Shown here: in pieces, positions 45,712-54,849 of the stretch
Layout of the letters: each line of letters starts with the position of its first letter
Numbering within the stretch: position 1 is the stretch's first letter
From: Pseudooceanicola algae
GTDB lineage: Bacteria; Pseudomonadota; Alphaproteobacteria; Rhodobacterales; Rhodobacteraceae
Length of the DNA stretch: 64,000 bases
Assembly (NCBI RefSeq): GCF_003590145.2
Contig: NZ_CP060436.1
Coordinates: 124,001-188,000 of the forward strand
Reading direction: 5' to 3'
Notes under the pieces: generated by a model
What the model was told of the DNA's origin: nothing
The model's database searches: none
Seen by the model: the letters and a program-made list of their open reading frames with translations, nothing else
Made by a program: the position numbers and the translations under genes

Positions 45712-46401
45712 ATGCGGGGAAAACTGATCGGATCGGTGGTGCTGGGGGCGGCCGGGCTGGCGCTGCTGGTGTCGCTTGGCAACTGGCAGGTGCGGCGGCT
45801 GGACTGGAAGCTGGGGGTGATCGACCGGATCGAGACACGGATGGCGGCCGCCCCCGTTGCCCTGCCCGTTTCGCCCGACCCGGAGGCGGATGCCTACCGC
45901 GCCGTCGAGGTGGCGGGCCGGTTCACTGGCCGCACCCTGCGTGTGCAATCCGCGATGGAGGGCTTCGGCGCCGGGTACCACCTGATCCAGGCGCTTGAAA
46001 CGCCAGCGGACGGCAGCCTGTTGATCGACCGGGGGTTCGTCCCCCAGGGCCAGCCTCTGCCCCCCGCGCCGACGGGCGCGGTGACGATCACCGGCAATCT
46101 CCTGTGGCCTGACGAGCAGGATGGTTTCACCCCCGACCCCGACCGGCAGGCGGGGCTGTTCTATGCCCGCGATGTGCCCTCCATGGCCGGTCTGCTTGGC
46201 ACGCGGGCGTTGATGGTGGTACGCCGCGACGGTCCGGCGGGGGGCGGGGCCCTTGTCGTGGCCCCCGTCGGCACCGCGGGAATCCGCAATGATCACAGGG
46301 GATATGCGATCACCTGGTACTCACTGGCCGCCGTATGGCTGGTCATGTCGGGCTTTCTGATTTATCGCATGGCCAAACAGTCGAAAGGCAAAGCAGCGTG
46401 A
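45712..46401 (+). CDS. SURF1 family cytochrome oxidase biogenesis protein
   Basis: A heme a delivery/assembly factor for cytochrome oxidase, 229 residues. The topology is that of SURF1: a helix at each end (IGSVVLGAAGLALLVSLG and YSLAAVWLVMSGFLIYRM) with a periplasmic domain between. GNWQVRRLDWK and LLIDRGFVPQG match the SURF1 motifs. A GTG one codon upstream is a second possible start. Its stop overlaps the thrC GTG by 4 bp, an unusual coupling of respiratory assembly with amino-acid synthesis. Confidence 0.92.
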   Translation: MRGKLIGSVVLGAAGLALLVSLGNWQVRRLDWKLGVIDRIETRMAAAPVALPVSPDPEADAYRAVEVAGRFTGRTLRVQSAMEGFGAGYHLIQALETPADGSLLIDRGFVPQGQPLPPAPTGAVTITGNLLWPDEQDGFTPDPDRQAGLFYARDVPSMAGLLGTRALMVVRRDGPAGGGALVVAPVGTAGIRNDHRGYAITWYSLAAVWLVMSGFLIYRMAKQSKGKAA

Positions 46402-47789
46402 AATATATCTCGACACGGGGGAAAGCACCCGAGTTGACCTTCGAAGAGGCCATGCTGACCGGGCTTGCCCGTGACGGCGGGCTCTACGTCCCTGAAGAGA
46501 TCCCGAGCTTTTCCAGCGAAGAGATCGCCGCCCTTGGCGGGATCTCCTACGAAGAAGCTGCCTTCCGCATCATGTGGCCCTTCCTCGGCAATGCCTTCGG
46601 GGCGGATGAATTCCGCGCCTGCATCGCGCGCGCCTATGCGGGCTTCGGTCATGCCGCCCGGGCGCCGCTGGTCCAGCTTGAGCCGAACCATTTCCTGGCA
46701 GAGCTGTTCCACGGTCCGACCCTGGCTTTCAAGGATTTCGCCATGCAGCTGATCGGTCAGCTGTTCCAGGCCGCGCTGAAGAAATCGGGGCGTCGCGTGA
46801 CCATCGTCGGCGCGACCTCGGGCGATACCGGCAGCGCGGCGATCGAGGCCTTCCGCGGGCTCGACAATGTCGATGTCTTCATCCTGTTCCCGCATGGCCG
46901 CGTTTCCGAAGTGCAGCGCCGCCAGATGACCACCCCGGCGGATGCCAATGTCCATGCTCTTGCGGTCGATGGCGATTTCGACACCTGTCAGGCGCTGGTC
47001 AAGGACATGTTCAATGATTTCGCCTTCCGCGATGAGGTTGGCCTGGCCGGTGTGAATTCGATCAACTGGGCGCGGGTGCTGGCGCAGGTGGTCTATTATT
47101 TCACCTCTGCCGTCAGCCTTGGCGCGCCGGATCGCAAGGTCAGCTTCACGGTGCCCACGGGCAATTTCGGCGATATCTTTGCCGGTTACATCGCCCGTCG
47201 CGCCGGTCTGCCGATCGACAAGCTGATCGTGGCGACCAACCAGAACGACATCCTGCACCGTTGCCTGACCACCGGCGAATACCGTCCCGACGGCGTTTCG
47301 CCCTCGATCTCTCCGTCGATGGATATCCAGGTCAGCTCGAACTTCGAACGCGCGCTTTTCGACGCCCTTGGCCGCGACGGCGCCGCCGTTGGCCAGTTGA
47401 TGGACGAACTGAAGGCCGGTGGCTTTACCGTGCCGCAGGGCGCGCTTGGCCATTTGCAGGACCTCTTCGCCTCCGGGCGCTGCTCCGAGGACGAGACCCG
47501 CGAGACGATCCGCGACATGCGCGCCCAGACCGGCGAATTGCTGTGCCCGCATTCGGCGGTTGCGGTGAAGGTGGCGCGCGAAATGCGCGACCCGCATGTG
47601 CCGATGGTGACGCTGGCCACCGCCCACCCGGCCAAGTTCCCCGATGCGGTCGAAGCGGCCTCGGGGCTGCGACCGGGCCTGCCGCCACGTATGGCGGACC
47701 TGTTCGAACGTCCCGAACGTTTGACCCGTACCAGCAACGATCTGGCCGAAATTCAGGCGTTGATCCGCGATAAAAGGGCAGAAGCATGA
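46398..47789 (+). CDS. thrC: Threonine synthase
   Basis: A PLP enzyme of 463 residues converting O-phosphohomoserine to threonine. The PLP lysine lies in FHGPTLAFKDFAMQL (about 110), with ATSGDTGSAAIEAF as phosphate-binding loop, SINWARVLAQVVYYF and VPTGNFGDIFAGYIA following. It is the class-1 (yeast/E. coli-like) type. The GTG start gives MKYISTRGKAPELTF, the canonical N-terminus, and overlaps the SURF1 TGA as GTGA. Its stop overlaps the next gene as ATGA. The aspartate-family gene lysC lies 13 kb away. Confidence 0.96.
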   Translation: MKYISTRGKAPELTFEEAMLTGLARDGGLYVPEEIPSFSSEEIAALGGISYEEAAFRIMWPFLGNAFGADEFRACIARAYAGFGHAARAPLVQLEPNHFLAELFHGPTLAFKDFAMQLIGQLFQAALKKSGRRVTIVGATSGDTGSAAIEAFRGLDNVDVFILFPHGRVSEVQRRQMTTPADANVHALAVDGDFDTCQALVKDMFNDFAFRDEVGLAGVNSINWARVLAQVVYYFTSAVSLGAPDRKVSFTVPTGNFGDIFAGYIARRAGLPIDKLIVATNQNDILHRCLTTGEYRPDGVSPSISPSMDIQVSSNFERALFDALGRDGAAVGQLMDELKAGGFTVPQGALGHLQDLFASGRCSEDETRETIRDMRAQTGELLCPHSAVAVKVAREMRDPHVPMVTLATAHPAKFPDAVEAASGLRPGLPPRMADLFERPERLTRTSNDLAEIQALIRDKRAEA

Positions 47790-49048
47790 GCGTAGAACTA
47801 AGCACCCTCCCGAACGGATTCCGCATCGTTTCGGAACATATGCCGGGCCTGCAATCGGCCTCCATCGGGATCTGGATCGCCGCCGGTGGCCGCCATGAAC
47901 GCCCTGAACAGAATGGCATCGCCCATTTCCTTGAACATATGGCGTTCAAGGGCACGCGGACCCGCAGCGCGTTGCAGATCGCCGAAGTGATCGAGGACGT
48001 GGGCGGCTATATCAACGCCTATACCTCGCGCGAGGTGACCGCCTACTACGCCCGTGTCCTGCAGAACGATGTGCCGCTGGCTCTGGAAGTCATCGCAGAT
48101 ATCCTTCGTGATTCCGTCTTTGATCCGCACGAGATCGAGGTCGAGCGCGGCGTGATCCTGTCCGAGATCGGGCAGGCGCTTGATACCCCTGACGACGTGA
48201 TCTTCGACTGGCTTCAGGAACGCGCCTATCCCGAACAGCCCCTGGGCCGCACCATCCTCGGCCCCGAAGAGCGCGTGCGCGCCTTCACCCGCGAGGACCT
48301 GTCGGGCTTCGTGCGCGAACATTACGGACCGGGGCAGATGATCTTGTCCGCTGCCGGGGCCGTCGATCACGCGCAGATCGTGCAGATGGCCGAAAAGCTG
48401 TTCGGCGACATGGCCGCCCACGGCCAGCCCGACCTTGTGCCTGCCCGTTTCGTCGGTGGCGAGATCCGGCACGAGAAGAAGCTGGAACAGGCCCATGTGA
48501 CCATCGGCTTCGAAAGCCCCGATTACCGCCACAAGGATGCCTATGCGGCGCAGATCTATTCCGCCGCGCTTGGCGGGGGCATGTCGTCGCGGCTGTTTCA
48601 GGAGATCCGCGAAAAGCGCGGCCTCTGCTACACGATCTTTGCCCAGGCCGGCGCCTATACCGACAGCGGCATGACCACGATCTACGCCGGCACTACCGGC
48701 AAGCAGATCGGAGAACTGTGCGAACTGGTGCTGGACGAGATGAAGCGGGCAGCCGACGGTATTTCCGAAGCCGAGGTCAACCGGGCCCGCGCCCAGATGA
48801 AGGCCGGCATGCTGATGGGGCTCGAAGGGGCCTCCTCCCGCGCCGAACGCCTGGCCCGGATGATCGAGATCTGGGGCCGGGTCCCCGACCTTGACGAAAT
48901 CGTCCAGCGGATCGATTCCGTGACGCCCGAGGAAATCCGCGCCCATGCGGAACACATGGCGACCCGCGCCCCGATGGCGCTGGCGCTATACGGGCCGGTA
49001 GCCAATGCGCCCGATTTCGCGGGTCTGTCGGCCCACCGCGCCGCCTGA
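47786..49048 (+). CDS. M16 (pitrilysin) family zinc peptidase
   Basis: A cytoplasmic zinc peptidase of 420 residues similar to mitochondrial processing peptidase beta. The inverted zinc motif HFLEH is in NGIAHFLEHMAFKGT (about 47-51), with the third ligand Glu in EVERGVILSEIGQAL. The C-terminal half has ALGGGMSSRLFQEIREKRGL, the Gly-rich loop and the R/Y motif of MPP-type enzymes. The ATG overlaps the thrC stop by 4 bp. thrC followed by an M16 peptidase gene is a well-conserved alphaproteobacterial pair. Substrate unknown. Confidence 0.93.
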   Translation: MSVELSTLPNGFRIVSEHMPGLQSASIGIWIAAGGRHERPEQNGIAHFLEHMAFKGTRTRSALQIAEVIEDVGGYINAYTSREVTAYYARVLQNDVPLALEVIADILRDSVFDPHEIEVERGVILSEIGQALDTPDDVIFDWLQERAYPEQPLGRTILGPEERVRAFTREDLSGFVREHYGPGQMILSAAGAVDHAQIVQMAEKLFGDMAAHGQPDLVPARFVGGEIRHEKKLEQAHVTIGFESPDYRHKDAYAAQIYSAALGGGMSSRLFQEIREKRGLCYTIFAQAGAYTDSGMTTIYAGTTGKQIGELCELVLDEMKRAADGISEAEVNRARAQMKAGMLMGLEGASSRAERLARMIEIWGRVPDLDEIVQRIDSVTPEEIRAHAEHMATRAPMALALYGPVANAPDFAGLSAHRAA

Positions 49049-49632
49049 TGCTGCGGAACCGCCGGAAGGTCCGGATAGAGACGGAGCGCATGGTGCTCCG
49101 TCCGCCGATCCATGCCGACTACCGCGACTGGACGACCCTGCGCCATTCGAGCATGGATTTCCTGACCCCCTGGGAACCGGCCTGGTCCGAAGATCACCTG
49201 TCGCGCCGCAGTTTCACCAACCGGGTCTATTGGGCGCAACGCTCGGTCACCGGGGGCACCGCGGTGCCACTGTTCCTGCTGAACCGCGCGGACGACAGGC
49301 TTCTGGGCGCGATCACCCTCGACAATATCCGCCGGGGGCCGAGCCTGTCGGGCACGCTCGGCTATTGGATCGGGGAACGATACGCCCGCCAGGGCTATAT
49401 GCGCGAAGCGATCTCGGCTGTTGTGCACCACGCCTTTCATCGCCTTGACCTGAGCCGGATCGAAGCAGCCTGCCTGCCGGAAAACACGCCTTCGCGGCGC
49501 CTGCTGGAAAGCTGCGGGTTCAAGTACGAGGGCGTCGCGCAAAGCTATCTTCAGATCGACGGCCGCTGGCGCACCCATGTGCTCTACGCCGCGCTGCGCA
49601 TCGACAGACGCGGACGCACCGACGCGGGCTAA
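49048..49632 (+). CDS. GNAT N-acetyltransferase (RimJ/RimL-like)
   Basis: A 194-residue acetyltransferase. The acetyl-CoA loop is YWIGERYARQGYMREAISAV (about 110-129) and the C-terminal strand NTPSRRLLESCGFKYEGVAQ (about 151-170) is that of the RimJ/RimL group, which modifies ribosomal-protein N-termini in E. coli. The ATG overlaps the M16 peptidase TGA by 1 base (TGATG), placing it last in a coupled SURF1-thrC-M16-GNAT unit. The substrate here is unproven. Confidence 0.9.
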   Translation: MLRNRRKVRIETERMVLRPPIHADYRDWTTLRHSSMDFLTPWEPAWSEDHLSRRSFTNRVYWAQRSVTGGTAVPLFLLNRADDRLLGAITLDNIRRGPSLSGTLGYWIGERYARQGYMREAISAVVHHAFHRLDLSRIEAACLPENTPSRRLLESCGFKYEGVAQSYLQIDGRWRTHVLYAALRIDRRGRTDAG

Positions 49633-49723
49633 GCCGCCGTTGCCCGGTCCGCTCTGCGCATGGCGCCAATCTGAATTGGCCAAAATGCGGGCAAAGGGTG
49701 GTGTTTTTCGCCCCTTATCCCCC

Positions 49724-49741
49724 GGTAACGCCAGAGTTACC
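49724..49741. repeat. GGTAAC inverted repeat upstream of the MBL gene
   Basis: GGTAAC-N6-GTTACC is a perfect 6-bp inverted repeat, 62 bp upstream of the MBL gene start. The GTTACCC word recurs as phased direct repeats upstream of the lysin-like gene at 54850, suggesting one regulator for both. Identity unknown. Confidence 0.6.
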
Positions 49742-49803
49742 CAAAGGCGGCGACACTTTCGCTAGGATCTTACTGAAAGGTTCCCCTGCGGAAGGATCAG
49801 CCC

Positions 49804-50652
49804 ATGTCCCGTTGCTCTGCCTTTGCGGCTTTCACCACTTTGCCGGCCCTGGCCGCGCTTTTCCTGCCCGATCCAGCCCCGGCGCAGGGCCGTGTCAGCC
49901 ATTGTATCGCCATCGCCGATGCCGCGCCGGGGATCACCCATCTGCACAAGGCCAGCTTTCGTGATCCGGTGCCGGATTTCTCGGTCCGCATCCAGTACCT
50001 GACCCACTCCGCCTACCTCATTCAAAGCGCCGGGGGGGTGTCGGCAGTGACCGATTTTCCAGGCTTCATCGGCACGGCTGATTTCATTCCCGATGTGGTG
50101 ACGATGAACCATGCGCATTCCTCGCATTTCACAGCCCATCCCGATCCGCTGATCCCCCATGTGCTGCCCGGCTGGTCCGAGGATTTCGGCATCGCGGTCG
50201 ATCACCACGTCGAGGTCGGGGATATGCTGGTGCGCAATGTCTCGACCGACATTCGCTCGGGTCAGGACGGGATCGAGGAAGACGGCAATTCGATCTTCAT
50301 CTTCGAGGTCGAGGGCCTCTGCATCGGCCATCTCGGCCACCTGCATCACGAACCGAACGAGGCGCAATATGCCGCGATCGGGCGGCTCGACGTGGTGATG
50401 GTTCCGGTGGATGGCGGCATGACCCTGAACACCGAAACGATGGTGCGGGTGGTGGAGCGGATGAAAAGCTCGGTCGTCCTGCCGATGCACTGGTTTTCCG
50501 GCACCAGCCTGACCTGGTTTCTGAATGAGGTTTCCGGCACTTTCGACATCGACGTGCGTGAGGAAAGTGCGATGACCCTGTCGCTGCGCGATCTGCCAAG
50601 GCGCCCGACCATCGTCGTGCTGCGCCCCGAAACCCTCAGAGATCCGGATTGA
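49804..50652 (+). CDS. Secreted MBL-fold metallo-hydrolase
   Basis: A 282-residue protein with N-terminal signal peptide SAFAAFTTLPALAALFLPDP, cleaved about AQG (residue 28). The fold resembles the UlaG-like metallo-beta-lactamase group: IQYLTHSAYLIQS, then the first metal motif in the altered form NHAHSSHF (where many have HxHxDH), CIGHLGHLHHEP, and VVLPMHWF for the last His. The missing Asp in the first motif could reduce or change metal use. It stands alone after a 171-bp spacer carrying a GGTAAC palindrome. Function unknown. Confidence 0.82.
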   Translation: MSRCSAFAAFTTLPALAALFLPDPAPAQGRVSHCIAIADAAPGITHLHKASFRDPVPDFSVRIQYLTHSAYLIQSAGGVSAVTDFPGFIGTADFIPDVVTMNHAHSSHFTAHPDPLIPHVLPGWSEDFGIAVDHHVEVGDMLVRNVSTDIRSGQDGIEEDGNSIFIFEVEGLCIGHLGHLHHEPNEAQYAAIGRLDVVMVPVDGGMTLNTETMVRVVERMKSSVVLPMHWFSGTSLTWFLNEVSGTFDIDVREESAMTLSLRDLPRRPTIVVLRPETLRDPD

Positions 50653-50677
50653 ATGTCAGGAAGGTGGAGCAGGGGCT

Positions 50678-51163
50678 TCAGGCCGCCCGCGTGACCTCGC
50701 CCGTGACGCCTTGCCAGGCGCCGTCTATCAGTTCCAGCCCCAGAACCCGATCCGGGTTGGTTGGCGGGGGCATTGCGATCCCTTCCAGCCGGGAAAATCC
50801 GAAACGGGCGTAATAGGGCGCGTCCCCGACCAGCAGCACGCGCTGCCAGCCACGTTCCCCGGCGGCGGTCAGCGAGGCATGGATCAACATGCCACCCAGA
50901 CCTTCGCCCTGGTGCACCGGGTGCACGGCTACCGGCCCCAGCAGCAGCGCCTGCGCCGTGCCGATCCGCACCGGCCAGTAGCGGATTGCCCCGGCCACGA
51001 TCCCCTGGATGTCGCGCGCGACCATGCTCAGCCCCTCGACCGGGGGCACGTCATCGCGCAGGCGGTAGGAACTGAGCGCGGTGCGTCCCGGTGCGAAACA
51101 GAGATCGTAGAGGCCCTCGACCTCCCACCAGTCGTCCATCCGTTCGGGTGTCAGTGTAAACAT
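50678..51163 (-). CDS. GNAT family N-acetyltransferase (YhbS-like)
   Basis: A 161-residue acetyltransferase. LLLGPVAVHPVHQGEGLGGM (about 73-92) contains the acetyl-CoA-binding Q/R-x-x-G-x-G/A loop, and VLLVGDAPYYARFGF (about 110-124) is the typical second half of YhbS-like proteins. The start MFTLTPERM is preferred over the ATG 39 bp upstream. It converges with the MBL gene and is divergent from the flavin reductase gene, whose SD lies about 75 bp away. Substrate unknown. Confidence 0.88.
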   Translation of the reverse strand: MFTLTPERMDDWWEVEGLYDLCFAPGRTALSSYRLRDDVPPVEGLSMVARDIQGIVAGAIRYWPVRIGTAQALLLGPVAVHPVHQGEGLGGMLIHASLTAAGERGWQRVLLVGDAPYYARFGFSRLEGIAMPPPTNPDRVLGLELIDGAWQGVTGEVTRAA

Positions 51164-51236
51164 GCGCGGCTCTTGCCTTTGTGGTGGAAAGGCCCCTAGC
51201 ACGGGACAGGATCAGCTACAAACGGATCGAGAAACG

Positions 51237-51842
51237 ATGTTCTACACCACCGCCGAAGGCCACCCCCTGCCGCATGACCCCTTCAAGGCGATCGTATCCC
51301 CACGTCCCATCGGCTGGATTTCCACCCGGGGTGCGGCGGGCGACAACCTGGCGCCCTATTCCTTCTTCAACGCGGTGGCCGACGCCCCGCCGCAAGTGGT
51401 CTTTTCCTCAACTGCGCAGAAGGCCGACCGCAGCTTTGGCAAGGACAGCGTCGCGCAGATCGGCGAAACCGGGGTCTTCTGCGTCAATATCGTCAGCTAT
51501 GTCCTGCGCGATGCAATGAATACCTCATCGGCCCCGCTACCCGCAGGTACGGACGAATTCATCGCCGCCGGTCTGGAAAAGGCCGAATGCAACACCATCG
51601 ATTGCCCGCGCGTGGCGGCCGCGCCCGCGGCGCTGGAATGCCGGATGCTGGCGATGCAGCATTTGAAAGGGGACAACAATATCCTGGTGATCGGAGAGGT
51701 GACCGCCGTGCACATCCAGGACGCCCTACTGCGCGACGGCATGCTGGACGTTACCGGCTATCAACCGCTGTCCCGCCTCGGCTACCGCGATTACGCAGCC
51801 GTGGAAACTGTCTTCCCTCTGAGCCGACCGGGCCGGAATTAA
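51237..51842 (+). CDS. Flavin reductase-like FMN-binding protein
   Basis: A 201-residue protein with the flavin reductase-like split-barrel domain. SPRPIGWISTRGAAGDNLAP (about 22-41) and YSFFNAVADAPPQVVFSSTA (about 42-61) are the FMN-contacting segments of the family, and GETGVFCVNIVSY and GDNNILVIGEVTAVHI follow. Such proteins bind FMN; many are uncharacterised oxidoreductases without a known partner. The ATG follows GATCGAGAAACG. It is convergent with the SulP gene, separated by a paired-hairpin element. Confidence 0.87.
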   Translation: MFYTTAEGHPLPHDPFKAIVSPRPIGWISTRGAAGDNLAPYSFFNAVADAPPQVVFSSTAQKADRSFGKDSVAQIGETGVFCVNIVSYVLRDAMNTSSAPLPAGTDEFIAAGLEKAECNTIDCPRVAAAPAALECRMLAMQHLKGDNNILVIGEVTAVHIQDALLRDGMLDVTGYQPLSRLGYRDYAAVETVFPLSRPGRN

Positions 51843-51888
51843 AGGCCGCGCCTCCGCCTCGTCATCTGGCCGGAAATACTCCGGGGGA

Positions 51889-51938
51889 GCGCAGGCCGAC
51901 CCCGTCGAGGGGACGGCCTGCGCGGGGGCAGAGCCCCC
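51889..51938. repeat. REP-like element of two adjacent hairpins
   Basis: First hairpin: GCGCAGGCCG (51889-51898), A/A mismatch, CCCC, loop GTCGA, GGGG, then CGGCCTGCGC (51914-51923). Directly next is GGGGGC-AGA-GCCCCC (51924-51938). It follows AAATACTCCGGGG (51874-51886), a sequence that also occurs inverted after lysC near 60400. It lies between two convergent genes and may end both transcripts. It has the look of a dispersed palindromic repeat. Confidence 0.7.
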
Positions 51939-51959
51939 GGCCCCCCGGCGCCCGTGACC

Positions 51960-53588
51960 TCAGTGACCGCCCAGAATGCCGGTGCGCACACCGTAATCCA
52001 CGGCCAGCTCGTATTCGGGGTCGTCCGAACTGTCGACCATCAGATGCCCGGCCTTCTTCAGCAGGTCATGGCACGCCCGGCTGAGATGGCGCAGCTGGAT
52101 CTTCTTGCCTGCGGCTTCATATTTCGCCGCGATGGATTCGATGGCCTGCAGGGCGGATTGATCCACCACGCGGCTCGCCTGGAAGTCGATGATCACCAGC
52201 GACGGATCGCCCGTCACGTCGAACAGTTCGATAAAGCCATCGGTCGAGCCGAAGAACAGCGGGCCGTTGACCTGGTAGACCTTGGCGCCTTCGTCAGAGA
52301 CATAGGTTTGCGCATGGATCCGGCGCGCGTTGTTCCAGGCATAAGCCAGGGCCGAGACGATGACACCGATGACCACAGCCGTTGCGAGGTCCGTCAGCAC
52401 TGTCACGATTGTCACCAGCACGATGACCACGGCATCGGTCAGCGGCACCCGGCGCATGATCTTGAAGCTGTTCCAGGCAAAGGTCCCGATCACCACCATG
52501 AACATCACGCCGACCAGCGCGGCGAGGGGGATCTGCTCGATCAGCGGGGCGCCGAACAGGATGAAACTCAGCAGGCAGAGCGCCGCGAAGATCCCGGCGA
52601 TCCGCGTCCGCCCGCCTGAATTCACGTTGATCATCGACTGGCCGATCATGGCGCAGCCGCCCATGCCGCCGAACAGGCCGGTCACCACATTGGCGGTCCC
52701 CTGGGCCACGCATTCCTGGCTAGCGCCGCCGCGCTGGCCGGTGATCTCGCCCACCAGATTCAGGGTCAGCAGGCTTTCGATCAGACCCACGGCGGCCATG
52801 ATGACCGCATAAGGTAGCACGATATGCAGGGTTTCCCAGGTGAAGGGCACCATGGGAATATGGAAGCTCGGCAGCCCGCCCGCGATCGAGGCCATGTCGC
52901 CGACACGCGGCACGTCGAGCCCGAAGAGGATGACGAGGAAGGCGGTGATCCCGATGCCCGCCAGCGGGGCGGGAATGATCCGCGTCAGCTTGGGGGTGAA
53001 GTGGATGATCGCCATGGTCAGCGCCACAAGGCCCAGCATCAACATCAGCGGCCCGCCGGACAGCCATTCACCGCCCGAGGTCCCGTGACCGGACACCTCG
53101 GCCGTGCCGGGCACCTTGAATTGCGTCAGCTGCGCCAGGAAGATCACGATGGCCAGCCCGTTGACGAAGCCCAGCATCACCGGGTGCGGCACCAGCCGGA
53201 TGAACTTGCCCCAGCGCATGAAGCCGACGAAGATCTGGATGACCCCCATGACAACCACGGCGGCGAACAGGTATTCGGCTCCGTGCTGGGCGACAAGTGC
53301 AACGATCACCACGGCAATCGCCCCGGTCGCACCCGAGATCATGCCGGGCCGCCCACCCAGGATCGCCGTGACCAGCCCGATGATGAAGGCGGCGTAAAGC
53401 CCGACCAGCGGGTTGACCCCGGCGACAAAGGCAAAGGCCACCGCTTCGGGAACCAGCGCCAGCGCGACCGTCAACCCGGACAGCAGTTCGATCCGCACCC
53501 GGTCAAGGCTCAGCCCTTCGGTGGGGGATAGCCGGAGATCCGGCAGGGTGATCCGCTCGGCAAAATCCGAGAAGGAGGGCTTGGGCAT
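51960..53588 (-). CDS. SulP family anion transporter with STAS domain
   Basis: A secondary transporter of 542 residues, about 12-14 helices. LTVALALVPEAVAFAFVAGV and NPLVGLYAAFIIGLVTAILG (about 38-80) are the SulP signature. The C-terminal cytoplasmic STAS domain (about 430-542) includes GPLFFGSTDGFIELF and LVIIDFQASRVVDQSALQAI. Members move sulfate, bicarbonate or other anions, coupled to Na+ or H+. Which ion is used here cannot be told. The start MPKPSFSDF has AGGAC before it; a 61-residue in-frame extension upstream is rejected as non-membrane, Arg/Pro-rich sequence. Confidence 0.92.
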   Translation of the reverse strand: MPKPSFSDFAERITLPDLRLSPTEGLSLDRVRIELLSGLTVALALVPEAVAFAFVAGVNPLVGLYAAFIIGLVTAILGGRPGMISGATGAIAVVIVALVAQHGAEYLFAAVVVMGVIQIFVGFMRWGKFIRLVPHPVMLGFVNGLAIVIFLAQLTQFKVPGTAEVSGHGTSGGEWLSGGPLMLMLGLVALTMAIIHFTPKLTRIIPAPLAGIGITAFLVILFGLDVPRVGDMASIAGGLPSFHIPMVPFTWETLHIVLPYAVIMAAVGLIESLLTLNLVGEITGQRGGASQECVAQGTANVVTGLFGGMGGCAMIGQSMINVNSGGRTRIAGIFAALCLLSFILFGAPLIEQIPLAALVGVMFMVVIGTFAWNSFKIMRRVPLTDAVVIVLVTIVTVLTDLATAVVIGVIVSALAYAWNNARRIHAQTYVSDEGAKVYQVNGPLFFGSTDGFIELFDVTGDPSLVIIDFQASRVVDQSALQAIESIAAKYEAAGKKIQLRHLSRACHDLLKKAGHLMVDSSDDPEYELAVDYGVRTGILGGH

Positions 53589-53854
53589 ATGATGTCCTGC
53601 GCGCTTGGGATGAAATTTTGGTGTCGCGCTCCGATAGCGCGTTTGCCCCATCGCGGCAAGACAGGGGGGCATTTCGCGCGCGCCTGCGGTCTTGCTGGGC
53701 GTCGCGGGGCGACGTTCGGGGGGCAATCGGGGCCGCTGCGCGCAATCCCGTTGCAGCGCGCGCATGGGCACGGCAGGTTTCCCCGCAGGGCGTGACCCTG
53801 CGGTTCAGCGCCGCGACAGGCCCGAATGGCGGCAACAGGACAGGAGACCGGGCG

Positions 53855-54742
<888 letters not shown>

Positions 54743-54771
54743 GGCGGGGCGGGGGCCTGCCCGAGGGTAGG

Positions 54772-54810
54772 GTTTACCTTACGTTACCCGCGCGCACCGC
54801 AATGTTACCC
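54772..54810. repeat. Phased GTTACC direct repeats upstream of the lysin-like gene
   Basis: GTTTACC (54772), GTTACCC (54783) and GTTACCC (54804) lie 11 and 21 bp apart, all on one face of the helix. Half-sites 10-11 bp apart are typical for OmpR/PhoB-type regulators. The last copy is 40 bp upstream of the ATG. Confidence 0.6.
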
Positions 54811-54849
54811 TGGGTCATATTTCAGAATGTGACTCAGGGAGTTGTCCGC

